Shown: positions 55,601-64,000 of the stretch, one piece after another | Numbering within the stretch: position 1 is the stretch's first letter | How the letters are laid out: each line of letters opens with the position of its first letter | NCBI RefSeq assembly: GCF_022539505.1 | Contig: NC_061508.1 | Span: forward strand, 38,806,256-38,870,255 | DNA from: Lolium rigidum | Lineage: Eukaryota > Streptophyta > Magnoliopsida > Poales > Poaceae | DNA: 64,000 bases | Reading direction: 5' to 3' | Translations under genes and position numbers: made by a program | The notes under the pieces: model-generated | Database searches by the model: none | The model's input: only the letters and a program-made list of their open reading frames with translations | What the model was told of the DNA's origin: nothing

Positions 55601-56574
55601 TTTTTTCATGAGAGCATAGAGTGGCAGAGCCTTTTCTCCCAACCTGCTTACGAACCGGCTTAGCGATGCCAAGCTTCCGGTAAACTTTTGCACGTCTTTG
55701 AGATCTCGCGGTATAGTCATTCTCTCGATTGCCCGGATTTTTACCGGATTAACCTCAATGCCCCGGCTTGATACAAGAAAGCCAAGCAGCTTGCCGGCGG
55801 GAACACCGAAGGTGCATTTTGCCGGATTGAGTTTCATCCGGAATCTTCTTAGGTTATCAAATGTTTTCCGGAGATCGTCAATTAAGGTTTCTCTTGCCTT
55901 ATTTTTTACCACGACATCGTCCACATAGACTTGCACATTTTTTCCGATTTGGTCAAACAAGCATTTTTGCATACAACGCTGGTACGTTGCACCAGCGTTG
56001 CGCAAACCGAAAGGCACAGTGACATAGCAATAAGCCTCGTGCGGGGTAATGAACGCAGTTTTATTTGATCTTCCTTTTTCAAGGGAATTTGGTGGAAACC
56101 GGAATAAGCATCCAGGAAAGACAACAACTCACACCCAGCAGTGGAATCAATCACTTGATCGATCCGGGGTAAGGGGAAAGGATCTTTTGGGCAAGCCTTG
56201 TTCAGGTTGGTGTAGTCGATGCACATGCGCCACACCTTTGGAGCTTTTGCTTCGAGGTTCTCATCTTTCTTCTTTTCGACCAGCATCAGATTGGCTAGCC
56301 ACTCAGTATGCAGCACTTCCACGATAAAACCGGCAACCAACAACTTTGTCACTTCTTCTCCAATGATTTTCCTCCTATCCTCAGCAAACCGGCGTAAAGG
56401 CTGTCGCACCGGCTTCGCATCCTTTCGGACATTCAAAGAGTGCTCAGCCAGCTCCCTCGGAACACCTACCAAGTCATCAGTAGACCAGGCAAAGATATTC
56501 CGATTCTCACGGAGGAAGCTGACGAGCGCGCTTTCCTATGCCTCACTGAGGCCGGCACCGATACGCACGGTATG
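55560..56574 (-). pseudogene. Reverse transcriptase, element J
   Basis: Minus strand. N-terminal part 56472-56085 has ELAEHSLNVRKDAKPVRQPLR, MCIDYTNLNKACPKD, FPLPRIDQVIDSTAG and LSFLDAYSGFHQI. A frameshift at about 56085 leads to 56017-55547 with VPFGLRNAGATYQRCM, the catalytic YVDD and LGFLVSSRGIEVNP. A TAG interrupts the linker upstream of RT near 56537. Another shift near 55590 opens RNase H. ACPKD and YVDD are typical of TAT-lineage RTs. Confidence 0.92.
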
Positions 56575-58174
56575 TGATACGTCCCAAACGTATCTATAAT
56601 TTCTTATGTTCCATGCTACTTTTATGATGATACTCAGATGTTTTATACACATTATATGTCATTATTATGCATTTTCCGGCACTAACCTATTGACGAGATG
56701 CCGAAGAGTCGCTTGTCTGTTTTCTCGCTGTTTTTGGTTTCGTAAATCCTAATAAGGAAATATTCTCGGAATTGGACGAAATCAACGCCCAGGGGCCTAT
56801 TTTTCCACGAAGCTTCCAGAAGACCGGAGGACTTACGAAGTGGGGCCACGAGGCGCCGCCACAACAGGGCGGCGCGGCCCAGGTGCTGGCCGCGCGGCCC
56901 TGGCGTGTGGGGCCCTCGTGTGGCCCCCTGACTTGCCCTTCCGCCTACTTAAGGTCTTCGTCGCGAAACCCCAAGTACCGAGAGCCACGATACGGAAAAC
57001 CTTCCAGAGACGCCGCCACCGCCAATCCCATCTCGGGGGATTCAGGAGATCGCCTCCGGCACCCTGCCGGAGAGGGGAATCATCTCCCGGAGGTCTCTTC
57101 ATCGCCATGATCGCCTCCGGATCGATGTGTGAGTAGTTCACCCCTGGACTATGGGTCCATAGCAGTAGCTAGATGGTCGTCTTCTCCTCATTGTGCTATC
57201 ATGTTAGATCTTGTGAGCTGCCTATCATGATCAAGATCATCTATTTGTAATCCTTCATGTTGTGTTTGTTGGGATCCGATGAATATTGAATACTATGTCA
57301 AGTTGATTATCAATCTATCATATATGTTATTTATGTTCTTGCATGCTCTCCGTTGCTAGTAGAGGCTCTGGCCAAGTTGATACTTGTGACTCCAAGAGGG
57401 AGTATTTATGCTCGATAGTGGGTTCATGCCTCCATTGAATCCGGGACGAAGTGACAGAAAGTTCTAAGGTTGTGGATGTGTTGTTGCCACTAGGGATAAA
57501 ACATCGATGCTTTGTCTAAGGATATTTGTGTTGATTACATTACACACCATACTTAATGCAATTGTCTGTTGTTTACAACTTAATACTGGAGGGGGTTCGG
57601 ATGATAACCTAAAGGTGGACTTTTTAGGCATAGATGCATGTTGGATAGCGGTCTATGTACTTTGTCGTAATGCCCTGATTAAATCTCATAGTACTCATCA
57701 TGATATATGTATGTGCATTGTTATGACTTCTTTATTTGTCAATTGCCCAACTGTAATTTGTTCAACCAACATCTGCTATCTTATGGGAGAGACACCACTA
57801 GTGAACTGTGGACCCCGGTCCTATTCTTTACATCTGAAATACAATCTGCTGCAATTGTTCTTTATCGTTCTTCGCAAACAACCATCATCATCCACACTAT
57901 ACATCTAATCCTTTGTTTACAGCAAGCCGGTGAGATTGACAACCTCGCTGTTACGTTGGGGCAAAGTTCTATGATTGTGTTGTGCAGGTTCCACGTTGGC
58001 GCCGGAATCCCTGGTGTTGCGCCGCACTACACTCCTCCGCCATCAACCTTCAACGTGCTTCTTGACTCCTACTGGTTCGATTAAACCTTGGTTTCTTACC
58101 GAGGGAAACTTGCTACTGTGCGCATCACACCTTCCTCTTGGGGTTCCCAACGGACGTGTCAACTACACGCATCA
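56575..58174 (+). repeat. 5' LTR of copy E
   Basis: 1600 bp, TGATACGTCCCAAACG... to ...ACGCATCA. A TATA-like CTACTTAAGG occurs near 56945. It differs from the 3' LTR at some 30 sites by hand comparison, mostly at CAG/CTG. Confidence 0.95.
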
Positions 58175-58184
58175 AGCAAATTTC

Positions 58185-58202
58185 TGGCACCGTTGCCGGG
58201 GA
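58185..58202 (+). other. Primer-binding site, copy E (tRNA-Asp, one mismatch)
   Basis: TGGCACCGTTGCCGGGGA, 10 bases after the LTR, one base from the copy A site. Confidence 0.88.
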
Positions 58203-58426
58203 GATCAAGACACGCTGCAAAGGGAGTCTTCACTTCCAATCTCTTTACTTTGTTTTTGTCTTGCTTTACTTTATTTACTACTTTGTTTGCTGCATTATAT
58301 CAAAACACAAAAAAATTAGTTGCTAGTTTTACTTTATTTACTGTCTTGTTCTCTATATTGAAAACACAAAAAAATTAGTTACTTGCATTTACTTTATTTA
58401 GTTTGCTTTAATTACTACTGCCAAAT

Positions 58427-59117
58427 ATGAGTAATCCGGAAGTTGAAGTTCGTTCCTTTAAGCAACAAGGGGGAGAAAGTTTTAAAGATGGTTGGTATAG
58501 AATTAGCGATGCTCATCATAGGTGCATTAAGAAACACTCCACTATTATACTACTTAGGAACTTTTATGTTGGAATCTCTAGTTGGAATAGGTATGTTCTT
58601 GATACTCTTGCGGGAGGTAATTTCCTAGAGCACTCCAGCTTTAGAAGCTAGTTGCATTATTGAGAGTCTAGTTGGAATACCACCTGTTAATGAAGCTAAA
58701 ATTGAAATCTCTCTTGAAGATGTCATGAAAAAGTTGGAAGCCATAGAAAAAGATCTTCCAAGTATTGAGACTAAATTGGGAATATTACTTAATATCACTG
58801 ATAAACTTGATAAATCTCTAGGTGGAATTAATGAGAGAATTGCTGTTTTAGAAACTTGTGCTACTCATGATAATAGAACCCATAGGATTAGTGAACTTGA
58901 AGAAGCTATGGGAACCTTGGGTTCAACTTTTTCTTCTCTTAAGTTTAAGGAGAAAGCTTATGTGGGTAAGGAGCAAAAGTTTATGTATGTCTCTAAAGTG
59001 CCTAAGCCAAAAAATTATTATAGGCCTAAAATTGACAAAGCCCTTAGCACCACTACGGATGGGGGAGCATCTAAGATACCTATTGATGGTGATGCTTCAT
59101 CTCTTGATAATACTTGA
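58427..59117 (+). pseudogene. Gag-like protein of copy E, frameshifted
   Basis: Start MSNPEVEVRSFKQQGGE. The capsid second-half block (FKDGWYRISDAHHRC, NFYVGISSWNRYVLD, AGGNF) is readable to about 58628, then a frameshift. The C-terminal 130 residues reopen from 58725 with the heptad region (LEAIEKDLPSIETKL) and AYVGKEQKFMYVSKVPKPKN, ending DASSLDNT. Same protein as in copy A. Confidence 0.82.
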
Positions 59118-61682
59118 TACACACTTTCTGCGCCTAGCTGAAAGGCGTTAAAGAAAAGCGCTTATGGGAGACAACCCATTATTTTACTTCTGCACTTTAT
59201 TTTATATTTGAATCTTGGAAGTTGTTATTACCGTAGCAACCTCTCCTTATATTTACTTTATTGCATTGTTGTGCCAAGTAAAGTCTTTGATAGTAAAGCC
59301 AATACTAGATTTGGATTACTGCGCAGGAACAGATTTCTTGCTGTCACGAATTTGAGCAGTAGTCTCTGTAGAAAAATCAAAAAAATCTGCCAATTTACAT
59401 GCGTGATCCTCAGATATGTACGCAACTTTCATTCAATTTGGGCATTTTCATCTGAGCAAGTCTGGTGCCACTTTAAAATTCGTCTTTACGAACTGTTCTG
59501 TTTTGACAGATTCTGCCTTTTATTTCGCATTGCCTCTTTTTGCTATGTTTGATGGATTTATTTGTTCCATTAACTTTCAGTAGCTTTGTGCAATGTCCAG
59601 AAGTGTTAAGAATGATTATGTCACCTCTGAATATATGAATTATGCACTGACCCTCTAATGAGTTTGTTTCGAGTTTGGTGTGGAGGAAGTTTTCAAGGGT
59701 CAAGAGAGGAGGATGATACAATATGATCAAGAAGAGTGAAAAGTCAAAGCTTGGGGATGCCCCCGTGGTTCATCCCTGCATATTTTAAGAAGACTCAAGC
59801 GTCTAAGCTTGGGGATGCCCAAGGCATCCCTTCTTCATCGACAACTTATCAGGTTCCTCTAGTGAAACTATATTTTTATTCCGTCACATCTTATGTGCTT
59901 TACTTGGAGCGTCTGTTTGTTTTCATTTTTGTTTTTGTTTGAATAAAATCGGATCCTAGCATTCTTTGTTTGGGAGAGAGACACGCTCCGCTATTTCGTA
60001 TGAACAAATATGTTCTTAGCTTTATCTTTAATGTTTATTGCGAAAGTTGAACTATTTCATTCATTGTTATATGGTTGGAAACGGAAAATGCCGCATGTGG
60101 TAAATGGTTTAATGTCTTGAATAATGTGATACTTGGCAATTGTTGTGCTCATATAGATCTTGTTTAAGCTCTTGCATCATGTACCTTGTACTCATTAATG
60201 AATAACTACATAGAGCTTGTTAAAATTTGGTTTGCATGATTGATCTCTAGAGTCTAGATATTTTCTGGATGAGGTGTTTGAACAACAAGGAGACAATGTA
60301 AAGTCTTATAATAGTTACAATATGTTCATATGTGAGATTTGCTGCACCTTTAATACTTGAGTTTGCTTCAAACAACCTTGCTAGCCTAGCCTTGTATTGA
60401 GAGGAATTCTTCTCGTGCATCCAAATCCTTGAGCCAATAACCATGCCATTTGTGTCCACCATACCTACCTACTACATGGTATTTCTCCGCCATTCCAAAG
60501 TAAATTACTTGAGTGCTACCTTTAAAATTTCTATTCTTTACCTTTGCAATATATAGCTCATGGGACAAATAGCTTAAAAACTATCGTGGTGAAGAATATG
60601 TACTTATGTGTCTTATTTCTTAATAAGTTGCTTGTTGAGCGGTAACCATGTTTTCTGGGGACGCCATCAACTCTTTTACCTTTGTTGAATATCATGTGAG
60701 TTGCTATGCATGTTCGTCTTGTACTGAAGTAAGGGCGGTTCTCACAATCAAATGGTTTGAGTATGCATACTTTGTTAGAGAAGAACATTGGGCCGCTAAC
60801 TAAAGCCATGATTCATGGTGGAAGTTTCGAGTGTGGACAACTAATCCTCAATCTCTTATGAGAATTTTAATTGTTGTTGAATGCTTATGCGTTAAAGAGG
60901 AGTCCATTATCTGTTGTCTATGTTGTCCCGGTATGGATGTCTAAGTTGAGAATAATCAAAAGCGAGAAATCCAATGCGAGCTTTCTCCTTAGACCTTTGT
61001 ACAGGCGGCATAGAGGTACCCCTTTGTGACACTTGGTTGAAACATATGCTATGCAATGATAATCAGTGTTAATCCAAGCTAATTAGGACAAGGTGCGAGC
61101 ACTATTAGTATACTATGCATGAGACTTGCAACTTATAGGATATTTTATACATAACACATATGCTTTATTACTAACGTTGACAAAATTGTTTCTTGTTTTC
61201 AAAATGAAAAGCTCTAGCACAAATATAGTAATCAATGCTTCCCTCTGCGAAGGGCCTATCTTCTACTTTATTGTTGAGTCAGTTTGCCTATTCTTTCTAT
61301 CCCAGAAGCAAACACTTGTGTCAACTGTGTGCATTGATTCTTACATGTTTACTTATTGCACTTGTTATATTGCTTTGTGTTGACAATTATCCATGAGATA
61401 AACATGTTGAAGTTGAAAGCAACCGCTGAAACTTTATCTTCCTTTGTGTTGTTTCAATGCCTTTACTTTGAATTTATTGCTTTATGAGTAACTCTTATGC
61501 AAGTCTTATTGATGCTTGTCTTGAAAGTATTATTCATGAAAAGTCTTTGCTATATGATTCATTTGTTTACTCATTATCTTCATCATTGCTTCGAATCGCT
61601 GCATTCATCTCATATGCTTTACAATAGTATGATCAAGATTATGATAGCATGTCACTTCAGAAATTATCTTTGTTATCGTTTA
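59118..61682 (+). other. 3' non-coding interior of copy E
   Basis: No sense gene. PPT-like AAGCTTGGGGATGCC occurs near 59748 and 59808, the second adjoining the hairpin GGGATGCC-CAA-GGCATCCC. The antisense small ORF lies at 60386-60568. Confidence 0.7.
60386..60568 (-). CDS. Conserved small ORF antisense to Sabrina-like copy E
   Basis: 60 residues starting MSHELYIAKVKNRNFKG, the same position and orientation relative to the element as in copies B and C. The last ~12 residues differ because of an indel. No domain recognised. Confidence 0.35.
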   Translation of the reverse strand: MSHELYIAKVKNRNFKGSTQVIYFGMAEKYHVVGRYGGHKWHGYWLKDLDAREEFLSIQG

Positions 61683-61702
61683 CCTACTCGAGGGCGAGTA
61701 GG
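61683..61702 (+). promoter_or_regulatory. Stem-loop upstream of the polypurine tract, copy E
   Basis: CCTACTCG-AGGG-CGAGTAGG: an 8-bp perfect stem with a 4-nt loop, followed by AACTAAGCTTAGGGATGCT and the 3' LTR at 61722. The arms differ from those of B and C in a paired fashion. Confidence 0.7.
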
Positions 61703-61721
61703 AACTAAGCTTAGGGATGCT

Positions 61722-63315
61722 TGATACGTCCCAAACGTATCTATAATTTCTTATGTTCCATGCTACTTTTATGATGATACTCACATGTTTTATACACATT
61801 ATATGTCATTATTATGCATTTTCCAGCACTAACCTATTGACGAGATGCCGAAGAGCCAGTTGTCGTTTCTGCTGTTTTTGGTTTCAGAAATCCTAGTAAG
61901 GAAATATTCTCGGAATTGGACGAAATCAACGCCCGGGGGCCTATTTTTCCACGAAGCTTCCGGAAGACCGGAGGACTTACGAAGTGGGGCCACGAGGCGC
62001 CGCCACAACAGGGCGGCGCGGCCCGAGTGCCGGCCGCGCGGCCCCGGCGTGTGGGGCCCTCGTGTGCCCCCCGACTTGCCCTTCCGCCTACTTAAGGTCT
62101 TCGTCGCGAAACCCCCGCACCGAGAGCCACGATACGGAAAACCTTCCGGAGACGCCGCCGCCAATCCCATCTCGGGGATGCGAGAGATCGCCTCCGGCAC
62201 CTCGCCGGAGAGGGGAATCATCTCCCGGAGGTCTCTTCATCGCCATGATCGCCTGCCGATCGATGTGTGAGTAGTTCACCCCCGGACTATGGGTCCATAG
62301 CAGTAGCTAGATGGTCGTCTTCTCCTCATTGTGCTATCATGTTAGATCTTGTGAGCTGCCTATCATGATCAAGATCATCTATTTGTAATCCTTCATGTTG
62401 TGTTTGTTGGGATCCGATGAATATTGAATACTATGTCAAGTTGATTATCAATCTATCATATATGTTATTTATGTTCTTGCATGCTCTCCATTGCTAGTAG
62501 AGGCTCGGCCAAGTTGATACTTGTGACTCCAAGAGGGAGTATTTATGCTCGATAGTGGGTTCATGCCTCCATTGAATCCGGGACAGAGTGACGGAAAGTT
62601 CTAAGGTTGTGGATGTGCTCGTTGCCACTAGGGATAAAACATCGATGCTTTGTCTAAGGATATTTGTGTTGATTACATTACGCACCATACTTAATGCAAT
62701 TGTCTCGTTGTTTACAACTTAATACCGGAGGGGGTTCGGATGATAACTCTGAAGGTGGACTTTTTAGGCATAGATGCATGCTAGATAGCGGTCTATGTAC
62801 TTTGTCGTAATGCCCCGATTAAATCTCATAGTACTCATCATGATATATGTATGTGCATTGTTATGCCTTCTTTATTTGTCAATTGCCCAACCGTAATTTG
62901 TTCACCCAACATCCGCTATCTTATGGGAGAGACACCACTAGTGAACTGTGGACCCCGGTCCTATTCTTTACATCTGAAATACAATCTGCTGCAATTGTTC
63001 TTTGTCGTTCTTCGCAAACAACCATCATCATCCACACTATACATCTAATCCTTTGTTTACGAGCAAGCCGGTGAGATTGACAACCTCGCCGTTACGTTGG
63101 GGCAAAGTTCTGTGATTGTGTTGTGCAGGTTCCACGTTGGCGCCGGAATCCCCGGTGTTGCGCCGCACTACACTCCTCCGCCATCAACCTTCAACGTGCT
63201 TCTTGACTCCTACTGGTTCGATTAAACCTTGGTTTCTTACTGAGGGAAACTTGCTACTGTGCGCATCACACCTTCCTCTTGGGGTTCCCAACGGACGTGT
63301 CAACTACACGCATCA
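61722..63315 (+). repeat. 3' LTR of copy E
   Basis: 1594 bp, same ends as the 5' LTR. It departs from the family consensus repeatedly by CTG to CCG, CTG to CTCG and CAG to CGG or CGAG. Confidence 0.95.
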
Positions 63316-63320
63316 GTACG

Positions 63321-64000
63321 CTCAGGGTAGGCCGGATCCAGCACGATGTCCTTTGTTTATTTTGTTGGGTTGAACGTAGGTGTGCCCAAGTTTGCACTCA
63401 TTGCCGCTAAGCTCAACTGTGAGGACTGAGCCAGCGCAACCGCAGTTTGCATCCTCCTCTTTTCCTCTGCAATCACCAGCGATTCTGCCAGATTTGATCC
63501 GGCGGAAGCAGTTTCCAGCGAAATCTTGTAGTTTCCTACCACAGTTAAGGGTCCACGAGGTGCCGGCATCTTCATCTTGAGATAGGCCGTGTGAGTCGAG
63601 GCCATGAAAGCTGCCAATGCCGGTCTCCCCAGCAACGCATGGTAAGGACTATCTAAGTCCACTACCTCGAACTCAATGTTTTCAACCCGGCAATTGTCAC
63701 GTCCTCCAAACGACACATCCACCCGGACTTTTCCCACTGGTGCGCAGGACAATCCCGGAACGATTCCGTGGAACGTTGTACGAGTCGGCTGAAGCATGTT
63801 TTCTGTTATGCCCAGCGTATGCATGGTGTGCCAGTACATGATGTTTATGCTGCTCCCATTGTCTATCAGCACCTTGCTGAATCTGACTCGAGTCGTTGGC
63901 CCCTGCATGATTGGGTCCAGGACAAGAGCATAACCACCCGGATTAGGCATTACCTTGGGGTGATCCTTGAACGACCAGGAGATCTCTTGATCTGACCACA
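63321..64000 (-). pseudogene. Aspartic protease region of element J, partial
   Basis: Minus strand, open at the window edge. Begins in a SWSFKDHPKVMPNPGG linker. The retropepsin follows with KVLIDNGSSINIMYW, where Asn-Gly-Ser follows the catalytic Asp, and the flap and second half ending in YHALLGRPALAAFMA. After PTFNPTK an in-frame TAA occurs at about 63357, then codons that continue across copy E into RT. Gag lies beyond the window. Protease would process the polyprotein. Confidence 0.85.

Larger units (their letters stand above)
56575..63315 (+). mobile_element. Full-length Sabrina-like element copy E
   Basis: 5' LTR 56575-58174, interior 58175-61721, 3' LTR 61722-63315. Flanks are GTATG (56570-56574) and GTACG (63316-63320), a 5-bp duplication with one CpG-type transition; GTACG also keeps the pol frame of J. 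The interior holds only the primer site, a gag-like ORF and 2.6 kb of non-coding 3' sequence, so the family has no pol of its own. It splits element J between protease and RT. Confidence 0.96.
46305..64000 (-). mobile_element. TAT/Ogre-lineage gypsy element J, minus strand, with nested insertions
   Basis: Minus-strand order: protease (64000-63321), RT, RNase H, second RNase H, integrase (56574-53476 and 51869-51592), then a gene on the opposite strand (46540-50890). The dual RNase H and the extra antisense gene after pol are hallmarks of the TAT/Ogre lineage. Copy E interrupts between protease and RT, and solo LTR D sits inside integrase; removing each insertion with one target duplication keeps the reading frame. 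Both LTRs and gag are outside the window or in the gap. Confidence 0.88.

Noticed and set aside
1..64000. CRISPR arrays, rRNA or tRNA genes, bacterial-type operons
   Set aside because: None seen; tRNA-like matches are retroelement primer-binding sites and tandem repeats lack the repeat-spacer pattern.

Overview
The window reads as intergenic chromatin of a large-genome grass, most likely Triticeae (wheat, Aegilops, barley or rye relatives). The basis is nested Ty3/gypsy LTR retrotransposons, above all six copies or fragments of a family whose 1.6-kb LTR opens TGATACGTCTCCAACGTATC or TGATACGTCCCAAACGTATC and whose primer-binding site matches tRNA-Asp (the Sabrina/WHAM-like Athila group, named from memory of the family). 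I find no intact host gene, rRNA, tRNA or CRISPR. Three runs of exactly 100 N are assembly gaps.

Layout. 1-9.8 kb: the LTR, leader and frameshifted gag-pol of a gypsy/chromovirus-like element (G). Its LTR is split by a young 3.5-kb non-autonomous LTR element (H, 614-4101, TSD GTACG), and its integrase is cut near 9832 by another LTR-like sequence opening TGTAAT. 12.2-15.8 kb: truncated Sabrina-like copy A. 15.8-17 kb: a short acidic ORF fragment and an inverted TGTAAT-type fragment. 17.3-22.4 kb: a decayed Mutator-like element with a FAR1-type transposase (+) facing a Ulp1/C48-like gene (-) whose catalytic Cys is Tyr. 22.4-26.1 kb: Sabrina-like copy B, inserted in the Ulp1-like gene. 26.2-36.5 kb: the most unique sequence, with two minisatellites, a GRF-type zinc-finger gene remnant, a non-autonomous PIF/Harbinger-like element and the N-terminal exons of a second Ulp1-associated gene. 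36.5-46.2 kb: Athila-like element F with a long broken gag, joined to Sabrina-like copy C. 46.3-64 kb: a minus-strand TAT/Ogre-lineage element (J) with protease, RT, two RNase H domains and integrase. It is interrupted by full-length copy E (56575-63315) and solo LTR D (51875-53470). Beyond pol it carries an eight-exon gene on the opposite strand.

How it fits together. Each host element was broken by later insertions whose target-site duplications are still readable: H into G, B into the MULE, F into the second Ulp1-type gene, and D and E into J. The best leads beyond routine annotation are: a stem-loop upstream of the polypurine tract in three Sabrina-like copies whose arms change together; the antisense intron-containing gene of J with a 75-bp hairpin array in its largest intron; an extra ORF upstream of gag in G; a dead Ulp1-like protease; and LTR-to-LTR differences concentrated at CAG/CTG trinucleotides. 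Element and family names are inferences. Coordinates, repeats, splice sites and TSDs are read directly from the sequence.
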